A stretch of 64,000 nt of DNA from Fusobacteriaceae bacterium (GCA_031272775.1 JAISTB010000005.1:62001-126000); one strand, 5' to 3'; counted from the stretch's first letter, positions 1-9,152 are shown. The notes: a model not told the origin generated them from the sequence alone. Numbers and translations: made by a program.

Positions 1-15
1 GTTTCAGGCAAGTAC

Positions 16-44
16 ATTATACTATTTTTTTGCGGTTTTTGAAA
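16..44 (-). promoter_or_regulatory. Possible promoter reading off the left edge
   Basis: A TATAAT box on the minus strand (16-21) has a TTCAAA-like -35 about 16 bases upstream. It would drive a gene lying left of the window, divergent from the helicase gene. Only the boxes are visible and the -35 is weak. Confidence 0.35.
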
Positions 45-80
45 GCGTTATTTAATTTTTCCGCCATATTTTTTTTATCT

Positions 81-109
81 TTGACCTTTTCGGAAAAATG
101 ATGTATCAT
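81..109 (+). promoter_or_regulatory. Promoter of the JAB-helicase gene
   Basis: TTGACC and TATCAT are separated by 17 bases. The predicted transcription start near 116 lies downstream of the earliest in-frame ATG (98), which supports translation starting at 188 instead. Confidence 0.6.
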
Positions 110-187
110 AGGATAGGGAAACCCGTCGACGGGAAATATTTTTGTTGTAAAAAAACCGCGGGGAGCGGAAAAAGGACCGGAAAGCAG

Positions 188-2650
188 ATGAAAGCTGAAG
201 AAAGAATTCACCCCGAAGCCTGTGAATTGATGAAAAACGCCATAGCCGAAGCGGGCGGCAACGAAGTGTTCTTCCGCGGGATCCCCGACGACCGGGGGAT
301 CGTCATGAAGGCCCAGGTGCTCGCCCGGGGCAATCGGGGATCCGTCCCCGCCATTTTGAAGATCATGCGGAAGGGCGAGGTCATCCTCCACAACCATCCC
401 TCGGGTTATCTCTACCCTTCGGACGCCGATACGGAAATCGCCTCGGTCTACGCCAACGCCATGGCCGGCGCCGCCTATATCATCAATAACGACGTCACGG
501 AGCTCTATGTGATCACGGAACTTCTGACCGACAAGAATGTCCCCATCGATATCGGACATTTTTTTGCGGAAGACGGGATTCTCCTCAGGACCTTCCCCGA
601 TTTTGAATACCGCAAAGAGCAGCTGGAAATGGCGCTTCACATCGAAGAGGGGCTGAACAGTGAGACGAAAATTATCGTCGAGGCGGGGACCGGCACCGGA
701 AAGACCCTCGCTTATCTGATCCCGGTCATCAAATGGGCCAAGCTCAACAAAAAACGGGCCGTCATCAGCACGAACACCATCAATCTCCAGGAACAGCTCC
801 TCAACAAGGACATTCCGATCGTCAAGAAGATCATCGGGGAGGACTTCAAATACCTCCTCGTCAAGGGCCGGGGCAATTATCTCTGCAACCGGAAATACAG
901 CAAGGCCGCCGTGGGGGAAAATATAGACGTCTCCGATTTCAGCCACGAGCAGAGCGTCCAGATCAAAGAGATCCTCAAATGGGGCGCTTCGACCCTGACC
1001 GGAGACCGTTCGGAGCTGGCCTTTGAGGTGGACGGGACGATCTGGGAGCATTTTTCCAGTGAAACCGACGTCTGCGCCGGGAACAAATGCCGCTTCCGGG
1101 ATGAATGTTTCTTTATGCGCTCGCGGAATGAAAAGCGGCAGGCCGACATTCTGATCACGAACCACCACATGTTTTTTTCCGATCTGGCGATCCGCAAGGA
1201 AACAGGCTTTCAGACGGATTTCGCGATCATTCCCGACTACGGGCTGGCGGTCTTTGACGAGGCCCACAACGTCGAAAAGGTAGCCCGGGATTATTTTTCC
1301 CTGGAAATTTCCAAATACGGCTTTACCAAAGTCATGAACTATATTTACGCCTTCGAGGGCAAGCGGAAAAAGCAGGGCATGCTGGAAAATCTCTATCACT
1401 ATCTGCGTACCTCGGCAACTGAAGATAAGGACGAGCTGCTCAAAGACCTCGACGACGTCAGGAAGGCCCACAGGACGCTTCTTACCGCCGGAAGGGAGTA
1501 TTTCAACTACATCATCGACAGCTTCTCCAAGGGTCAGGAAGGGACCTTCACGTTCCGGATCAAAAAAGAAGAGATCGGCATGAACCGTTTTCTCGAGCGG
1601 ATGGCCTTTTACCGAGAGGAATTTTCCAAAGAATATCTCGCCTACAGCAAAAAAGTCATGCGCCTCGTGACGCCCCTGGAGGACGATCCCGATCCCGAGG
1701 GGACGGTTTTGGACTTTGTCAAGTACCTGAAACGGCTCGACGCCTTTTTCAATACGCTCAAATTCGTCAACGCCTTCGAGGACGAAAACTATATCTACTG
1801 GATTGAGGTCAACAGCAAGAAAAGCAACGCGAAGCTTTTGGCCACGCCGCTCAAAATCGACCAGGAACTCAAACAGCACCTGTATCTCCATCTGCGGCAG
1901 ATTATCTTTACGTCTGCGACCATCGCCATCGGCAGGAGCTTCGCCTATTTCAAGGGCTCTCTGGGCCTAAGCGATGAGCAGACCATCGACAAGGCCATCG
2001 CGTCACCCTTTGACTATGACCGGCAAATGAAGGTCTATGTGCCCCACGACGTGCACGAGCCCAACAGCGCCGCCTTCGCCGGAGAAATTTCCGAATATCT
2101 GAAGGGTCTTCTGACAAAGTCCATGGGGAAGACCTTCGTGCTCTTTACGTCCTACAAGCTCTTGAACTATGTCTATTACATGATACGGGACGATCTGGAG
2201 ACGCTGGGGCTCGATCTTTTTATCCACGGCATGGCCCCCCGGACGAAGCTTCTCAACATGTTTCTCCAGAGCAAAAATCCCGTTCTTTTCGGCACGGACT
2301 CCTTCTGGGAAGGCGTCGACATCAAGGGGAGCCAGCTGAGTTCCGTGATCATCGTCAAACTCCCCTTTAAGGTCCCCAACGATCCCGTGACCGAGGCCAT
2401 TATCGAGCATATCGAGTCCCAGGGACGAAATTCCTTCCTCAATTACCAGGTTCCCGAGGCCGTGATCAAATTCAAGCAGGGGATCGGGCGCCTGATACGG
2501 AGCAAAAGCGACCGGGGGATCATTACGATCCTGGACAACCGCGTGATTCACAAGCGCTACGGGCATTACTTCCTTGAGTCCATTCCCACGAGGAATACGC
2601 TGGTGGCGTCCAAACTCGATATTTTAAATGATATCGGCGTTCTGTTCTGA
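188..2650 (+). CDS. DinG/XPD-family helicase with N-terminal RadC-like JAB domain
   Basis: Predicted 820-residue superfamily 2 DNA helicase. Residues about 1-130 resemble the JAB/MPN metalloprotease-like domain of RadC: the motif HNHPSG begins at H68 and SDAD follows at about 78-81. The rest is a DinG-type helicase, with Walker A AGTGTGKT near 166, DEAH near 357, and four cysteines between them (YLCN, then DVC, NKC, DEC) placed like the Fe-S cluster ligands of XPD/DinG. The C-terminal half carries the helicase motifs GTDSFWEGVD and QGIGRLIR. I chose ATG 188 because the promoter at 81-109 would start the mRNA after ATG 98 and because AAGGA precedes 188. DinG normally has an exonuclease domain or no extra domain at its N-terminus, so the JAB domain is unusual. 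The helicase call is secure; the role of the JAB domain is unknown. Confidence 0.88.
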   Translation: MKAEERIHPEACELMKNAIAEAGGNEVFFRGIPDDRGIVMKAQVLARGNRGSVPAILKIMRKGEVILHNHPSGYLYPSDADTEIASVYANAMAGAAYIINNDVTELYVITELLTDKNVPIDIGHFFAEDGILLRTFPDFEYRKEQLEMALHIEEGLNSETKIIVEAGTGTGKTLAYLIPVIKWAKLNKKRAVISTNTINLQEQLLNKDIPIVKKIIGEDFKYLLVKGRGNYLCNRKYSKAAVGENIDVSDFSHEQSVQIKEILKWGASTLTGDRSELAFEVDGTIWEHFSSETDVCAGNKCRFRDECFFMRSRNEKRQADILITNHHMFFSDLAIRKETGFQTDFAIIPDYGLAVFDEAHNVEKVARDYFSLEISKYGFTKVMNYIYAFEGKRKKQGMLENLYHYLRTSATEDKDELLKDLDDVRKAHRTLLTAGREYFNYIIDSFSKGQEGTFTFRIKKEEIGMNRFLERMAFYREEFSKEYLAYSKKVMRLVTPLEDDPDPEGTVLDFVKYLKRLDAFFNTLKFVNAFEDENYIYWIEVNSKKSNAKLLATPLKIDQELKQHLYLHLRQIIFTSATIAIGRSFAYFKGSLGLSDEQTIDKAIASPFDYDRQMKVYVPHDVHEPNSAAFAGEISEYLKGLLTKSMGKTFVLFTSYKLLNYVYYMIRDDLETLGLDLFIHGMAPRTKLLNMFLQSKNPVLFGTDSFWEGVDIKGSQLSSVIIVKLPFKVPNDPVTEAIIEHIESQGRNSFLNYQVPEAVIKFKQGIGRLIRSKSDRGIITILDNRVIHKRYGHYFLESIPTRNTLVASKLDILNDIGVLF

Positions 2651-2656
2651 AAGCGC

Positions 2657-2685
2657 TTGTATTATTCCGGAAAATGTGATATAAC
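2657..2685 (+). promoter_or_regulatory. Promoter of pgpH operon
   Basis: TTGTAT, 17-base spacer, TATAAC, located just after the helicase stop and 38 bases before the pgpH start. Confidence 0.55.
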
Positions 2686-2722
2686 CTTAAGATAAGCTGT
2701 CAACGCAAACAAGGGAGGCCCC

Positions 2723-4822
2723 ATGAAAACCATCAACCTGTTCGGGATCAGGATTTCCCTCGACATTAAAAAGAACATGAAAAACGACCTCAATCGCTAT
2801 TCCCCCGCGTCCACCATGCGGGAGAAGATCCTGTACCTGATTTTGATCATGGTTATTTTTGTACTGAGCTCGAAAATTTTCCTGATCTACCACAACAAAA
2901 GCTACAAAGTCGGGCAAATCGCCGAAACGGACATCTACGCGCAAAAAAACATCGTATTTCGCGACGACGAGGCCAAGGAAAAGATCATCGACGACATGAT
3001 CAAGGCTTCGGGCAGAGAGTATGTGTACTCGGGCGAGGCCAAGGGGCTGTATCTTTCTTATTTTCACGACTTTTTTACCGAGATCCGGGAAGTAAAGACG
3101 CGGGTTTTGCCCGAGGTCCATATGAAGGACTTCGAGAAAAAAATCGGGAAGAGCATCCCGGAAGATATTATCAAATCCCTTGTGGCCATGCCGGATAACG
3201 ATCTGGAAGCGCTGCAGAAATCCACGGAGGATTTCCTGACCCGGGTCTTTGACGAAGGGGTTTACCTCGATACGGTGGAAACCCGGATGAGCAAGGAGGC
3301 TATGGCGGAATTGGCCGCTTTTCCCGTGTTGCAACGCCGTCTCGTGGACTTGTTTCTCGTGGCCAACTACAAATACGACGCCGAAAAAACCAAGCGCAAA
3401 ATCTACGACAAAGTGTCCCAGATCCAGGACCAGTATCTTGAGATCAAGGCGGGGACGCTATTGGTCAAGACCGGGGAGATGTTGACCGAAAAAAAGATCC
3501 GTATCCTTGAGAGCGCCAATATTTATTCGCTCCGGAAGGGGATCTTTTATTTCGCCGGCAATATCCTCTATCTGGTCCTCGTGTCCGTTGTCTTTTACAT
3601 GCTGCTGTTCACACAATTCCGGGAGGAGATCCTCGACAAGGGCAAATACCGGAGTACATTTCTGATCCTGATCGTGGTCTTTCTGGCCGCGAGAATTTTC
3701 GGGGACAAATACCTCTACGGGCTGCCCATCGATACGGGGCTGTTTTTGCTGGTACTCATTACGAAAGAGCGCTTTTCCAAAGTCATGTTTCCCTTTATGC
3801 TGATCTACATGCTGCCCCTGGCCGAATACAATCTGCTGTATTTCTTTATTTACGCGGTGTCCTTTCCGCTGACCTGCTACATGATGCGGGACGTGACCAC
3901 AAGGGCCAGCATCATCTCGACCGGCGTCAAATCCGCCATGTTCCGCGTATTTTTGTTTTTTATCCTGACGCTGCTTTTGAAAATCGACAGCTCCTACCTG
4001 ATGCTCTTCGGGGCGGAGCTCCTGATCGCGGGACTCGTGTCGGGAACGCTGGCCGTCGCGCTTTTGCCCTACTTCGAGCGGACGTTCAATATCCTCACGG
4101 TCTTCAAGCTCCTGGAATTGGGCGATCTCTCCCATCCGCTCCTGAAAAAACTCTCGGTGGAAGCGCCGGGGACCTTCAGCCATTCCATGATGGTCGCAAC
4201 TCTTGCCGAAAAGGCGGCCATGGCCCTCAATCTGAACCACATCTTCGCCCGGGTGGCCTGCTATTACCACGACATCGGAAAGACGAAGCGTCCGAAATTT
4301 TTCACGGAAAACCGCGAAGGGGAATCCAATCCCCACGACGACATTTCACCCTTTATGAGTAAGCTCATCATCGCCAACCACACGAAAGACGGCGTGGAAA
4401 TGGGGCGGGAGGCCGGAATTCCACTGGAGATCCGCAACATCATGCTCGAGCATCACGGCACGACCCTGATCGCCTATTTTTACAACAAAGCCAAGACCAT
4501 CGACCCCAACGTCTCCGAAGAGGATTTCCGCTATCCGGGACCGAGGCCCCGCAGCCGGGAAGCGGGGATCATTTTGCTGGCCGACGCCATAGAGGCCGCG
4601 GTCCGCTCCCTTGACGACAAGACGCCCAAATCCATGGAAACCATGATCCGGGCGATTATCCGGACAAAAATAGAAGAGAATCAGCTTGAGGACACATTCC
4701 TCACGTTCAAGGACATTGAGGTCATCATCGCCTCCTTTATCAAATCCCTTGCGGGCATACACCATGAGCGCGTGAAATATCCCGGTCAGGAAGCGCCGAA
4801 AGCCCTGGAGCACAAAGCATGA
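2723..4822 (+). CDS. pgpH: 7TM-HD cyclic-di-AMP phosphodiesterase
   Basis: A 699-residue membrane protein of the PgpH (7TMR-HD) family, which hydrolyses c-di-AMP. One N-terminal membrane helix (about 35-55) is followed by a large extracytoplasmic domain to about residue 270 (7TMR-HDED type), then a seven-helix bundle (about 275-460), then a cytoplasmic HD domain. The HD pair is in YYHDIGK (H516, D517); FSHSMM upstream and LEHHGT downstream supply other metal ligands. GGAGG lies 5 bases before the ATG. The stop overlaps the ybeY start by 4 bases (ATGA), so the two are translationally coupled. The order pgpH-ybeY-dgkA is the one found in many Firmicutes. Confidence 0.93.
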   Translation: MKTINLFGIRISLDIKKNMKNDLNRYSPASTMREKILYLILIMVIFVLSSKIFLIYHNKSYKVGQIAETDIYAQKNIVFRDDEAKEKIIDDMIKASGREYVYSGEAKGLYLSYFHDFFTEIREVKTRVLPEVHMKDFEKKIGKSIPEDIIKSLVAMPDNDLEALQKSTEDFLTRVFDEGVYLDTVETRMSKEAMAELAAFPVLQRRLVDLFLVANYKYDAEKTKRKIYDKVSQIQDQYLEIKAGTLLVKTGEMLTEKKIRILESANIYSLRKGIFYFAGNILYLVLVSVVFYMLLFTQFREEILDKGKYRSTFLILIVVFLAARIFGDKYLYGLPIDTGLFLLVLITKERFSKVMFPFMLIYMLPLAEYNLLYFFIYAVSFPLTCYMMRDVTTRASIISTGVKSAMFRVFLFFILTLLLKIDSSYLMLFGAELLIAGLVSGTLAVALLPYFERTFNILTVFKLLELGDLSHPLLKKLSVEAPGTFSHSMMVATLAEKAAMALNLNHIFARVACYYHDIGKTKRPKFFTENREGESNPHDDISPFMSKLIIANHTKDGVEMGREAGIPLEIRNIMLEHHGTTLIAYFYNKAKTIDPNVSEEDFRYPGPRPRSREAGIILLADAIEAAVRSLDDKTPKSMETMIRAIIRTKIEENQLEDTFLTFKDIEVIIASFIKSLAGIHHERVKYPGQEAPKALEHKA

Positions 4823-5313
4823 GTAAATCCGTGATTGAAATAAATACCGATATTATCGATTTTGACATTCCGTCGAACGAAAAGGACATACGGGACTACG
4901 TGAGCCGCGTGCTGGCGAGGGAATACCCCTCTGAAAAGCCCGTCTACCTGTCACTTCTTTTGACAAGCGACGAGGCCATCCGCGTCATCAACCGGGAATA
5001 CCGGGACAAGGACGCCCCCACGGACGTCATTTCCTTCGCCTACCATGAGACAGGGGATTTCGACGTCGGCCCCTACGACACGCTGGGGGATATCGTGGTT
5101 TCCCTCGAGCGGGTGGCGGCTCAGGCCGCCGATTACGGGCACAGCGAAAAGCGCGAGCTCTATTATGTGATCACTCACGGAATTTTGCACCTTTTGGGCT
5201 ATGACCATATGACGGAAGACGACAAAAAGCGCATGCGGGAAAAGGAAGAGGAGCTGTTGGGCGCATTCGGCTATACCCGGGACGAACCCGTAGAAGGCAT
5301 GAAAAAAGCGTAA
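4819..5313 (+). CDS. ybeY: Endoribonuclease YbeY (rRNA maturation factor)
   Basis: A 164-residue zinc endoribonuclease that acts in 16S rRNA 3' processing and ribosome quality control. The diagnostic zinc triad is in HGILHLLGYDH (H120, H124, H130), and the conserved TDVISF stretch is present. The length is normal for the family. It overlaps pgpH by 4 bases at the start and abuts dgkA at the end (TAATG). Confidence 0.95.
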   Translation: MSKSVIEINTDIIDFDIPSNEKDIRDYVSRVLAREYPSEKPVYLSLLLTSDEAIRVINREYRDKDAPTDVISFAYHETGDFDVGPYDTLGDIVVSLERVAAQAADYGHSEKRELYYVITHGILHLLGYDHMTEDDKKRMREKEEELLGAFGYTRDEPVEGMKKA

Positions 5314-5324
5314 TGAGGAGAACC

Positions 5325-6041
5325 ATGGGGGACAAGAACTGGCGCAAGCATTCCTATATCGAGGGCATCAACACGGCAATCATGGGGATTATCGACGCGA
5401 TCCGAACGGAATATCACATGAAATTCCACTGTTTTTGCACGATACTCGTGATCGTGGTGTGCCTGTTTTTGAATTTGACCCGGACGGAGCTCTTTGCCCT
5501 CAGCGTCAGCATCGCCCTGGTGTGGGTGGCGGAGCTCTTCAATACGGCCGTGGAGACCGTCGTCGATCTCGTGACCGAAGAAATTGATCCCCTGGCCAAG
5601 CGGGCCAAGGACGTGGCTTCGGGGGCTGTTCTCGTGGCCGCGGTCAACGCGCTGCTCGTAGGATTTATGGTCTTCGGACGGACGCTGGAGTTTCAGGTCG
5701 CGAAGAATCTCTCACGGATCCGGAACTCGAGCCCCGCACTTTTTATGCTGATCATCGCGGTCCTCATGGCCCTGGTGATCGCGCTGAAGCTCATCTTCAA
5801 AAAAGGAACGCCTCTAAAAGGCGGGATTCCCAGCGGGCACAGCGCTCTGGCCGCTTCGCTTTTTACGATAATTTCCGTTGTGACGAAAAATACCAAGGTC
5901 GTGGTTTTGGCCTTTCTGATGTTGATCCTCATCATGCAGTCCCGGGTGGAAGGACGGATCCACACGCTTTTGGAAACAGTCCTGGGGGCCTTCCTCGGCT
6001 GGATTGTGACTTACGCGCTGCTACGCTTGTTTATCCGATAG
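5325..6041 (+). CDS. DgkA-type lipid kinase fused to PAP2 phosphatase
   Basis: A 238-residue membrane protein. Residues about 1-120 match DgkA (diacylglycerol/undecaprenol kinase): the VWVAELFNTAVETVVD segment with the catalytic Glu and EEIDPLAKRAKD are both present. Residues about 125-238 form a PAP2-like phosphatase, with PSGHSA and SRVEGRIH supplying the catalytic histidines; the last acidic position is Glu rather than Asp. The fusion could both phosphorylate and dephosphorylate undecaprenol-type lipid carriers. ATG 5325 is preferred over 5313 because GAGGAG lies just before it, although the 4-base spacing is short. It follows ybeY directly, as dgkA does in Firmicutes. Confidence 0.85.
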   Translation: MGDKNWRKHSYIEGINTAIMGIIDAIRTEYHMKFHCFCTILVIVVCLFLNLTRTELFALSVSIALVWVAELFNTAVETVVDLVTEEIDPLAKRAKDVASGAVLVAAVNALLVGFMVFGRTLEFQVAKNLSRIRNSSPALFMLIIAVLMALVIALKLIFKKGTPLKGGIPSGHSALAASLFTIISVVTKNTKVVVLAFLMLILIMQSRVEGRIHTLLETVLGAFLGWIVTYALLRLFIR

Positions 6042-6068
6042 AACAACGTTCCGGAAAAAGGAGACGAT

Positions 6069-6659
6069 ATGAAAATTCTGCTTTCAACAGTCCTTACCTT
6101 GCTTTTTGTGATGGATCCCTTCGGGAACATCCCGCTTTTTATCACGGCCCTCGAAAAAGTCCCCGATGTACGCAGGAAAAAGGTCCTGCTGCGGGAACTC
6201 CTGATCGCGCTCGGGATCATGATTTTTTTCATGTTCGCGGGGCACCGCTTTTTGGCCATCATCCAGATCAAGGACTCGTCGTTGCAAGTGGCGGGCGGCT
6301 TGATTCTGCTCTTGATCGCGATCAAGCTCGTCTTCGGGACCGATCAGCGCGTCAAAAGCGACGAAAAAGAAGAGGAGCCGTTGATCGTGCCCCTCGCCAT
6401 TCCGCTGGTGGCGGGTCCCGCCGCCCTCAGTATGATCGTCATCCTGGCGGCGCAGATCTCATGGCTGCTGCTTTTTACGGCTATTCTCACGGCTTCGGTT
6501 CTGAATTCGGCCGTGCTGCTCTGTTCGCTCCCGATCAGCGGTATTTTGGGAAAACGGGGTCTGATCGCCATTGAGCGCCTGAGCGGCATGCTGCTGACCG
6601 TCATGTCCGTCAACATGATCATGTCGGGAATCGCGACTTTTTTGACCGTCGGAAGGTAG
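6069..6659 (+). CDS. MarC family integral membrane protein
   Basis: A 196-residue protein with about six hydrophobic helices and the MarC/UPF0056 signatures DPFGNIPLF near the N-terminus and IPLVAGPAALS in the middle. The biochemical function of the family is not established; early links of E. coli MarC to antibiotic resistance were not upheld. AAAAAGGAG precedes the ATG. It lies 27 bases after the lipid kinase fusion and is probably co-transcribed with it. Confidence 0.88.
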   Translation: MKILLSTVLTLLFVMDPFGNIPLFITALEKVPDVRRKKVLLRELLIALGIMIFFMFAGHRFLAIIQIKDSSLQVAGGLILLLIAIKLVFGTDQRVKSDEKEEEPLIVPLAIPLVAGPAALSMIVILAAQISWLLLFTAILTASVLNSAVLLCSLPISGILGKRGLIAIERLSGMLLTVMSVNMIMSGIATFLTVGR

Positions 6660-6666
6660 ATGAACC

Positions 6667-7827
6667 ATGCAGAAAACAATTCCCCATTCCCGTAAAACGC
6701 CCCTCCGGCACGCCATTTTCCTCTTCGTCCCGATCCTTTTCGCAATGTTGGTCTCCGGCTCCGCGCAGTCCAAAGATCTGCCCCGGGGGGCGCGAAACGC
6801 CATAGCTCTGATGTTTGCGCCCAAAGAGGAAAAAGACGCCAGCGGCGTCATCCACAACACGATCCTGAGGCGGGAAAGGGAATGCGATCTGTCCCGGTTC
6901 CGGCTGTCGCAAGCCACTTTTTTCGCTCAATACGACCCCCTGAAACTCGTTGAAAATGCCCCGTCGCTGCAATATGTGAAAAGTTACCGCTGCGCTATCC
7001 GGGACGGGATTGTCCTCAAAGTCGCGTTTGAATACAAAACGGTCCCCGCCTCCTACAACGCGCAGTTGGCCCGGGCCGCCGAAAAAGCGGTAAAAACGAT
7101 TCTCAAGCAACTGCAATCCGACCACACCGAGGCGGAGCTTGTCTGCGCGATCAGCGACTACATTGCGTTAAACTGCCGTTACGCCTTTCTCAGGGACGGA
7201 AAAAGCCCCGATCTGGAAGCCGGCAACGCTTACGCGGCGCTGGTCGGCCGAAGGGCCGTCTGTGACGGATACGCTGGCGCTTTTTTATTGCTGGCAAAAA
7301 TTTTCGGCCTTGAAGTCCGGAAAGTGACCGGCGTGACGCAGCCCGGGAATGTGGACCACGCGTGGAATCTCGTAAAGGTCGACGGCAGCTGGTATCACGT
7401 CGACGTTGCCTGGAACGATCCGAGCCCCGACCGGGCGGGCTATGCCGGACACGCGTATTTGTTGCTCTCGGATAACGCCATGGGTAGCCGGCGCGGCGCG
7501 AAAGAAGTCCACGCCTCCTGGCGCAGGGACATCCCGAAAGCGAACAGCCGGAAATACGACAACGCCTTCTGGCGGTATGAACGCAGACCGATTTCCTTCG
7601 CAAAAACGCATTTTACCGCCTATGAGGAAAAAATCACCCGAATGTCCTTTGAAGACGTCATCAGGGACGCGGTCCAAAAAAAAGTCGAAGCAAATGTGGA
7701 ACGCTTCGGTTATCACAAAGATATCCTGACGGAAAAAATGCGCCTGCTTTATCCAAAGATCGGCTTCCGCTATGAAACTAACGACGAGGGCGTCGTGTTG
7801 AGCCTTGGCCGGTGGGAGGGAATTTGA
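6667..7827 (+). CDS. Secreted transglutaminase-like protein
   Basis: A 386-residue protein with a basic N-terminus, a hydrophobic segment (about 14-32) and a SAQSKD stretch typical of a signal peptidase I site, so it is probably periplasmic or exported. The transglutaminase-like core carries Cys199 in RAVCDGYAGAF, His231 in DHAWNLV and Asp246 in HVDVAWND, a complete catalytic triad. Bacterial members of this fold are often cysteine proteases or peptidoglycan/protein amide hydrolases rather than cross-linkers. The start is 7 bases after marC. The specific substrate cannot be read from sequence. Confidence 0.8.
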   Translation: MQKTIPHSRKTPLRHAIFLFVPILFAMLVSGSAQSKDLPRGARNAIALMFAPKEEKDASGVIHNTILRRERECDLSRFRLSQATFFAQYDPLKLVENAPSLQYVKSYRCAIRDGIVLKVAFEYKTVPASYNAQLARAAEKAVKTILKQLQSDHTEAELVCAISDYIALNCRYAFLRDGKSPDLEAGNAYAALVGRRAVCDGYAGAFLLLAKIFGLEVRKVTGVTQPGNVDHAWNLVKVDGSWYHVDVAWNDPSPDRAGYAGHAYLLLSDNAMGSRRGAKEVHASWRRDIPKANSRKYDNAFWRYERRPISFAKTHFTAYEEKITRMSFEDVIRDAVQKKVEANVERFGYHKDILTEKMRLLYPKIGFRYETNDEGVVLSLGRWEGI

Positions 7828-7861
7828 CGACGCCGGAAGCGCGGGCGCGCGGAACTTTTCC

Positions 7862-7890
7862 TTGACAAGGGGGAAATTTTATGATAATCT
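7862..7890 (+). promoter_or_regulatory. Promoter of the DUF4143 ATPase gene
   Basis: TTGACA at 7862-7867 is followed after 17 bases by TAATCT. The -10 box lies inside the left arm of the palindrome at 7881-7913. Confidence 0.5.
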
Positions 7891-7913
7891 AATATCAAAT
7901 GTTAGATTATCAT
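7881..7913. promoter_or_regulatory. Perfect 12-bp dyad over the -10 region (operator candidate)
   Basis: ATGATAATCTAA and its exact complement TTAGATTATCAT are separated by 9 bases. The dyad covers the -10 region and the presumed transcription start and ends 14 bases before the start codon. It could be a repressor site or a 5' hairpin. It lacks a T-run, so it is not a terminator. Confidence 0.6.
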
Positions 7914-7927
7914 AAAAAGGAGGCCCC

Positions 7928-9148
7928 ATGTACATCAAACGCCATATCGAAGAGGCTGTCCGGAAACGCAGCCGGGAAAAAGGGGCCGTTGTCCTGACCG
8001 GGCCCCGACAGGTCGGCAAAACAACCCTGATGGAAAATCTCGTTCCGGATTTGCCGAAAATCACCTTCGATTATCTGGATATCCGTCGATCCGCGCAAAA
8101 TGAGCCCGGCGCCTTTCTGGAACTGAACCCGCCGCCGGTTTTTATGGACGAAGTGCAATATGTCCCGGAATTATTCCCCTACATCAAAATTCATCTCGAC
8201 AAGAGCAAGCGGAAGGGGGCCTTTTTTCTGACGGGCTCCCAGAGTTTTGCGCTCATGAAAAATGTGACGGAAAGCCTCGCGGGACGGGCGGGTATTCTGG
8301 AACTCACGGGGCTTTCTCTCAGGGAAATGCGAAATGAAGCCTGGACGGCGCCATTTTTGCCGACGTCCGATTATTTGTCGGAACGAAAAAAACGCAAAAT
8401 TGATCTGCCGCTAAAATCCGTATGGGAGATCATCCACAGGGGAAGCCTCCCGGAATTGTTTCAAAATCCGGAAATCGACTGGCAGAATTATTATTCGGAC
8501 TACATCAAAACCTATATTGAACGGGATGTCCGAAAATTGACGCAAGTGGCCGATGAAATGCAGTTTCTGCAATTTATGAGCGTTTGCGCGGCCATGACCG
8601 GACAGCTTCTCAACTTGGCCTCTCTCGCCCGGGATGTCGGCGTCAGCGAGCCGACGGCCAAAAGATGGCTTTCGATCCTCAAGACCAACGGGATTGTCTA
8701 TTTGCTGAAGCCATATTCCAACAACGCGATCCTCAAAGCGGTAAAAACCCCGAAGCTGTACTTCCTGGATACAGGATTGGCGGCATATCTGACGCGCTGG
8801 CTGACTCCGGAAACTCTGTCTTCGGGCGCCATGAGAGGAAGCTTTTTTGAATCCTTCGTTGTGGCGGAAATTCTGAAGAGTTACTATAACGCCGGAAAAG
8901 AAGTGGATTTGTATTTTCTGCGGGACGGAAACCAGAAAGAAATTGATCTGCTCATATTCCGGGACAACACGCTCTTTCCGATGGAGATCAAGGCGACCGT
9001 CAATCCCTCGGCCGGCGATATCCGCCATTTTCAGATGCTCGCGGCAATTCCTGAGATAAAAACCGGAGCGGGCGGCGTTATTTGCCCGGCCGGCGAATTG
9101 CTGCCCTTGCAGGGGGAGCATAAAATTATTCCCCTGTGGGCTGTGTGA
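7928..9148 (+). CDS. AAA ATPase with C-terminal DUF4143 domain
   Basis: A 406-residue ATP-binding protein. Walker A GPRQVGKTT begins near residue 25 and Walker B-like VFMDEVQY near 74-82. A winged-helix-like region (LARDVGVSEPTAKRWL) sits near 235-250, followed by the DUF4143 region. Its C-terminus EIDLLI...MEIKA has the spacing of a PD-(D/E)XK nuclease-like core. Function is unknown; the family is multicopy in anaerobes and often annotated only as ATP-binding protein. A strong GGAGG precedes the ATG. A degraded relative lies at 16981-17706. Confidence 0.85.
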   Translation: MYIKRHIEEAVRKRSREKGAVVLTGPRQVGKTTLMENLVPDLPKITFDYLDIRRSAQNEPGAFLELNPPPVFMDEVQYVPELFPYIKIHLDKSKRKGAFFLTGSQSFALMKNVTESLAGRAGILELTGLSLREMRNEAWTAPFLPTSDYLSERKKRKIDLPLKSVWEIIHRGSLPELFQNPEIDWQNYYSDYIKTYIERDVRKLTQVADEMQFLQFMSVCAAMTGQLLNLASLARDVGVSEPTAKRWLSILKTNGIVYLLKPYSNNAILKAVKTPKLYFLDTGLAAYLTRWLTPETLSSGAMRGSFFESFVVAEILKSYYNAGKEVDLYFLRDGNQKEIDLLIFRDNTLFPMEIKATVNPSAGDIRHFQMLAAIPEIKTGAGGVICPAGELLPLQGEHKIIPLWAV

Positions 9149-9152
9149 AGAA

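Noticed and set aside
5313-5324. Upstream ATG of the lipid kinase fusion overlapping the ybeY stop
   Set aside because: The TAATG overlap is attractive, but GAGGAG lies after this ATG and before the one at 5325, so the latter is preferred.
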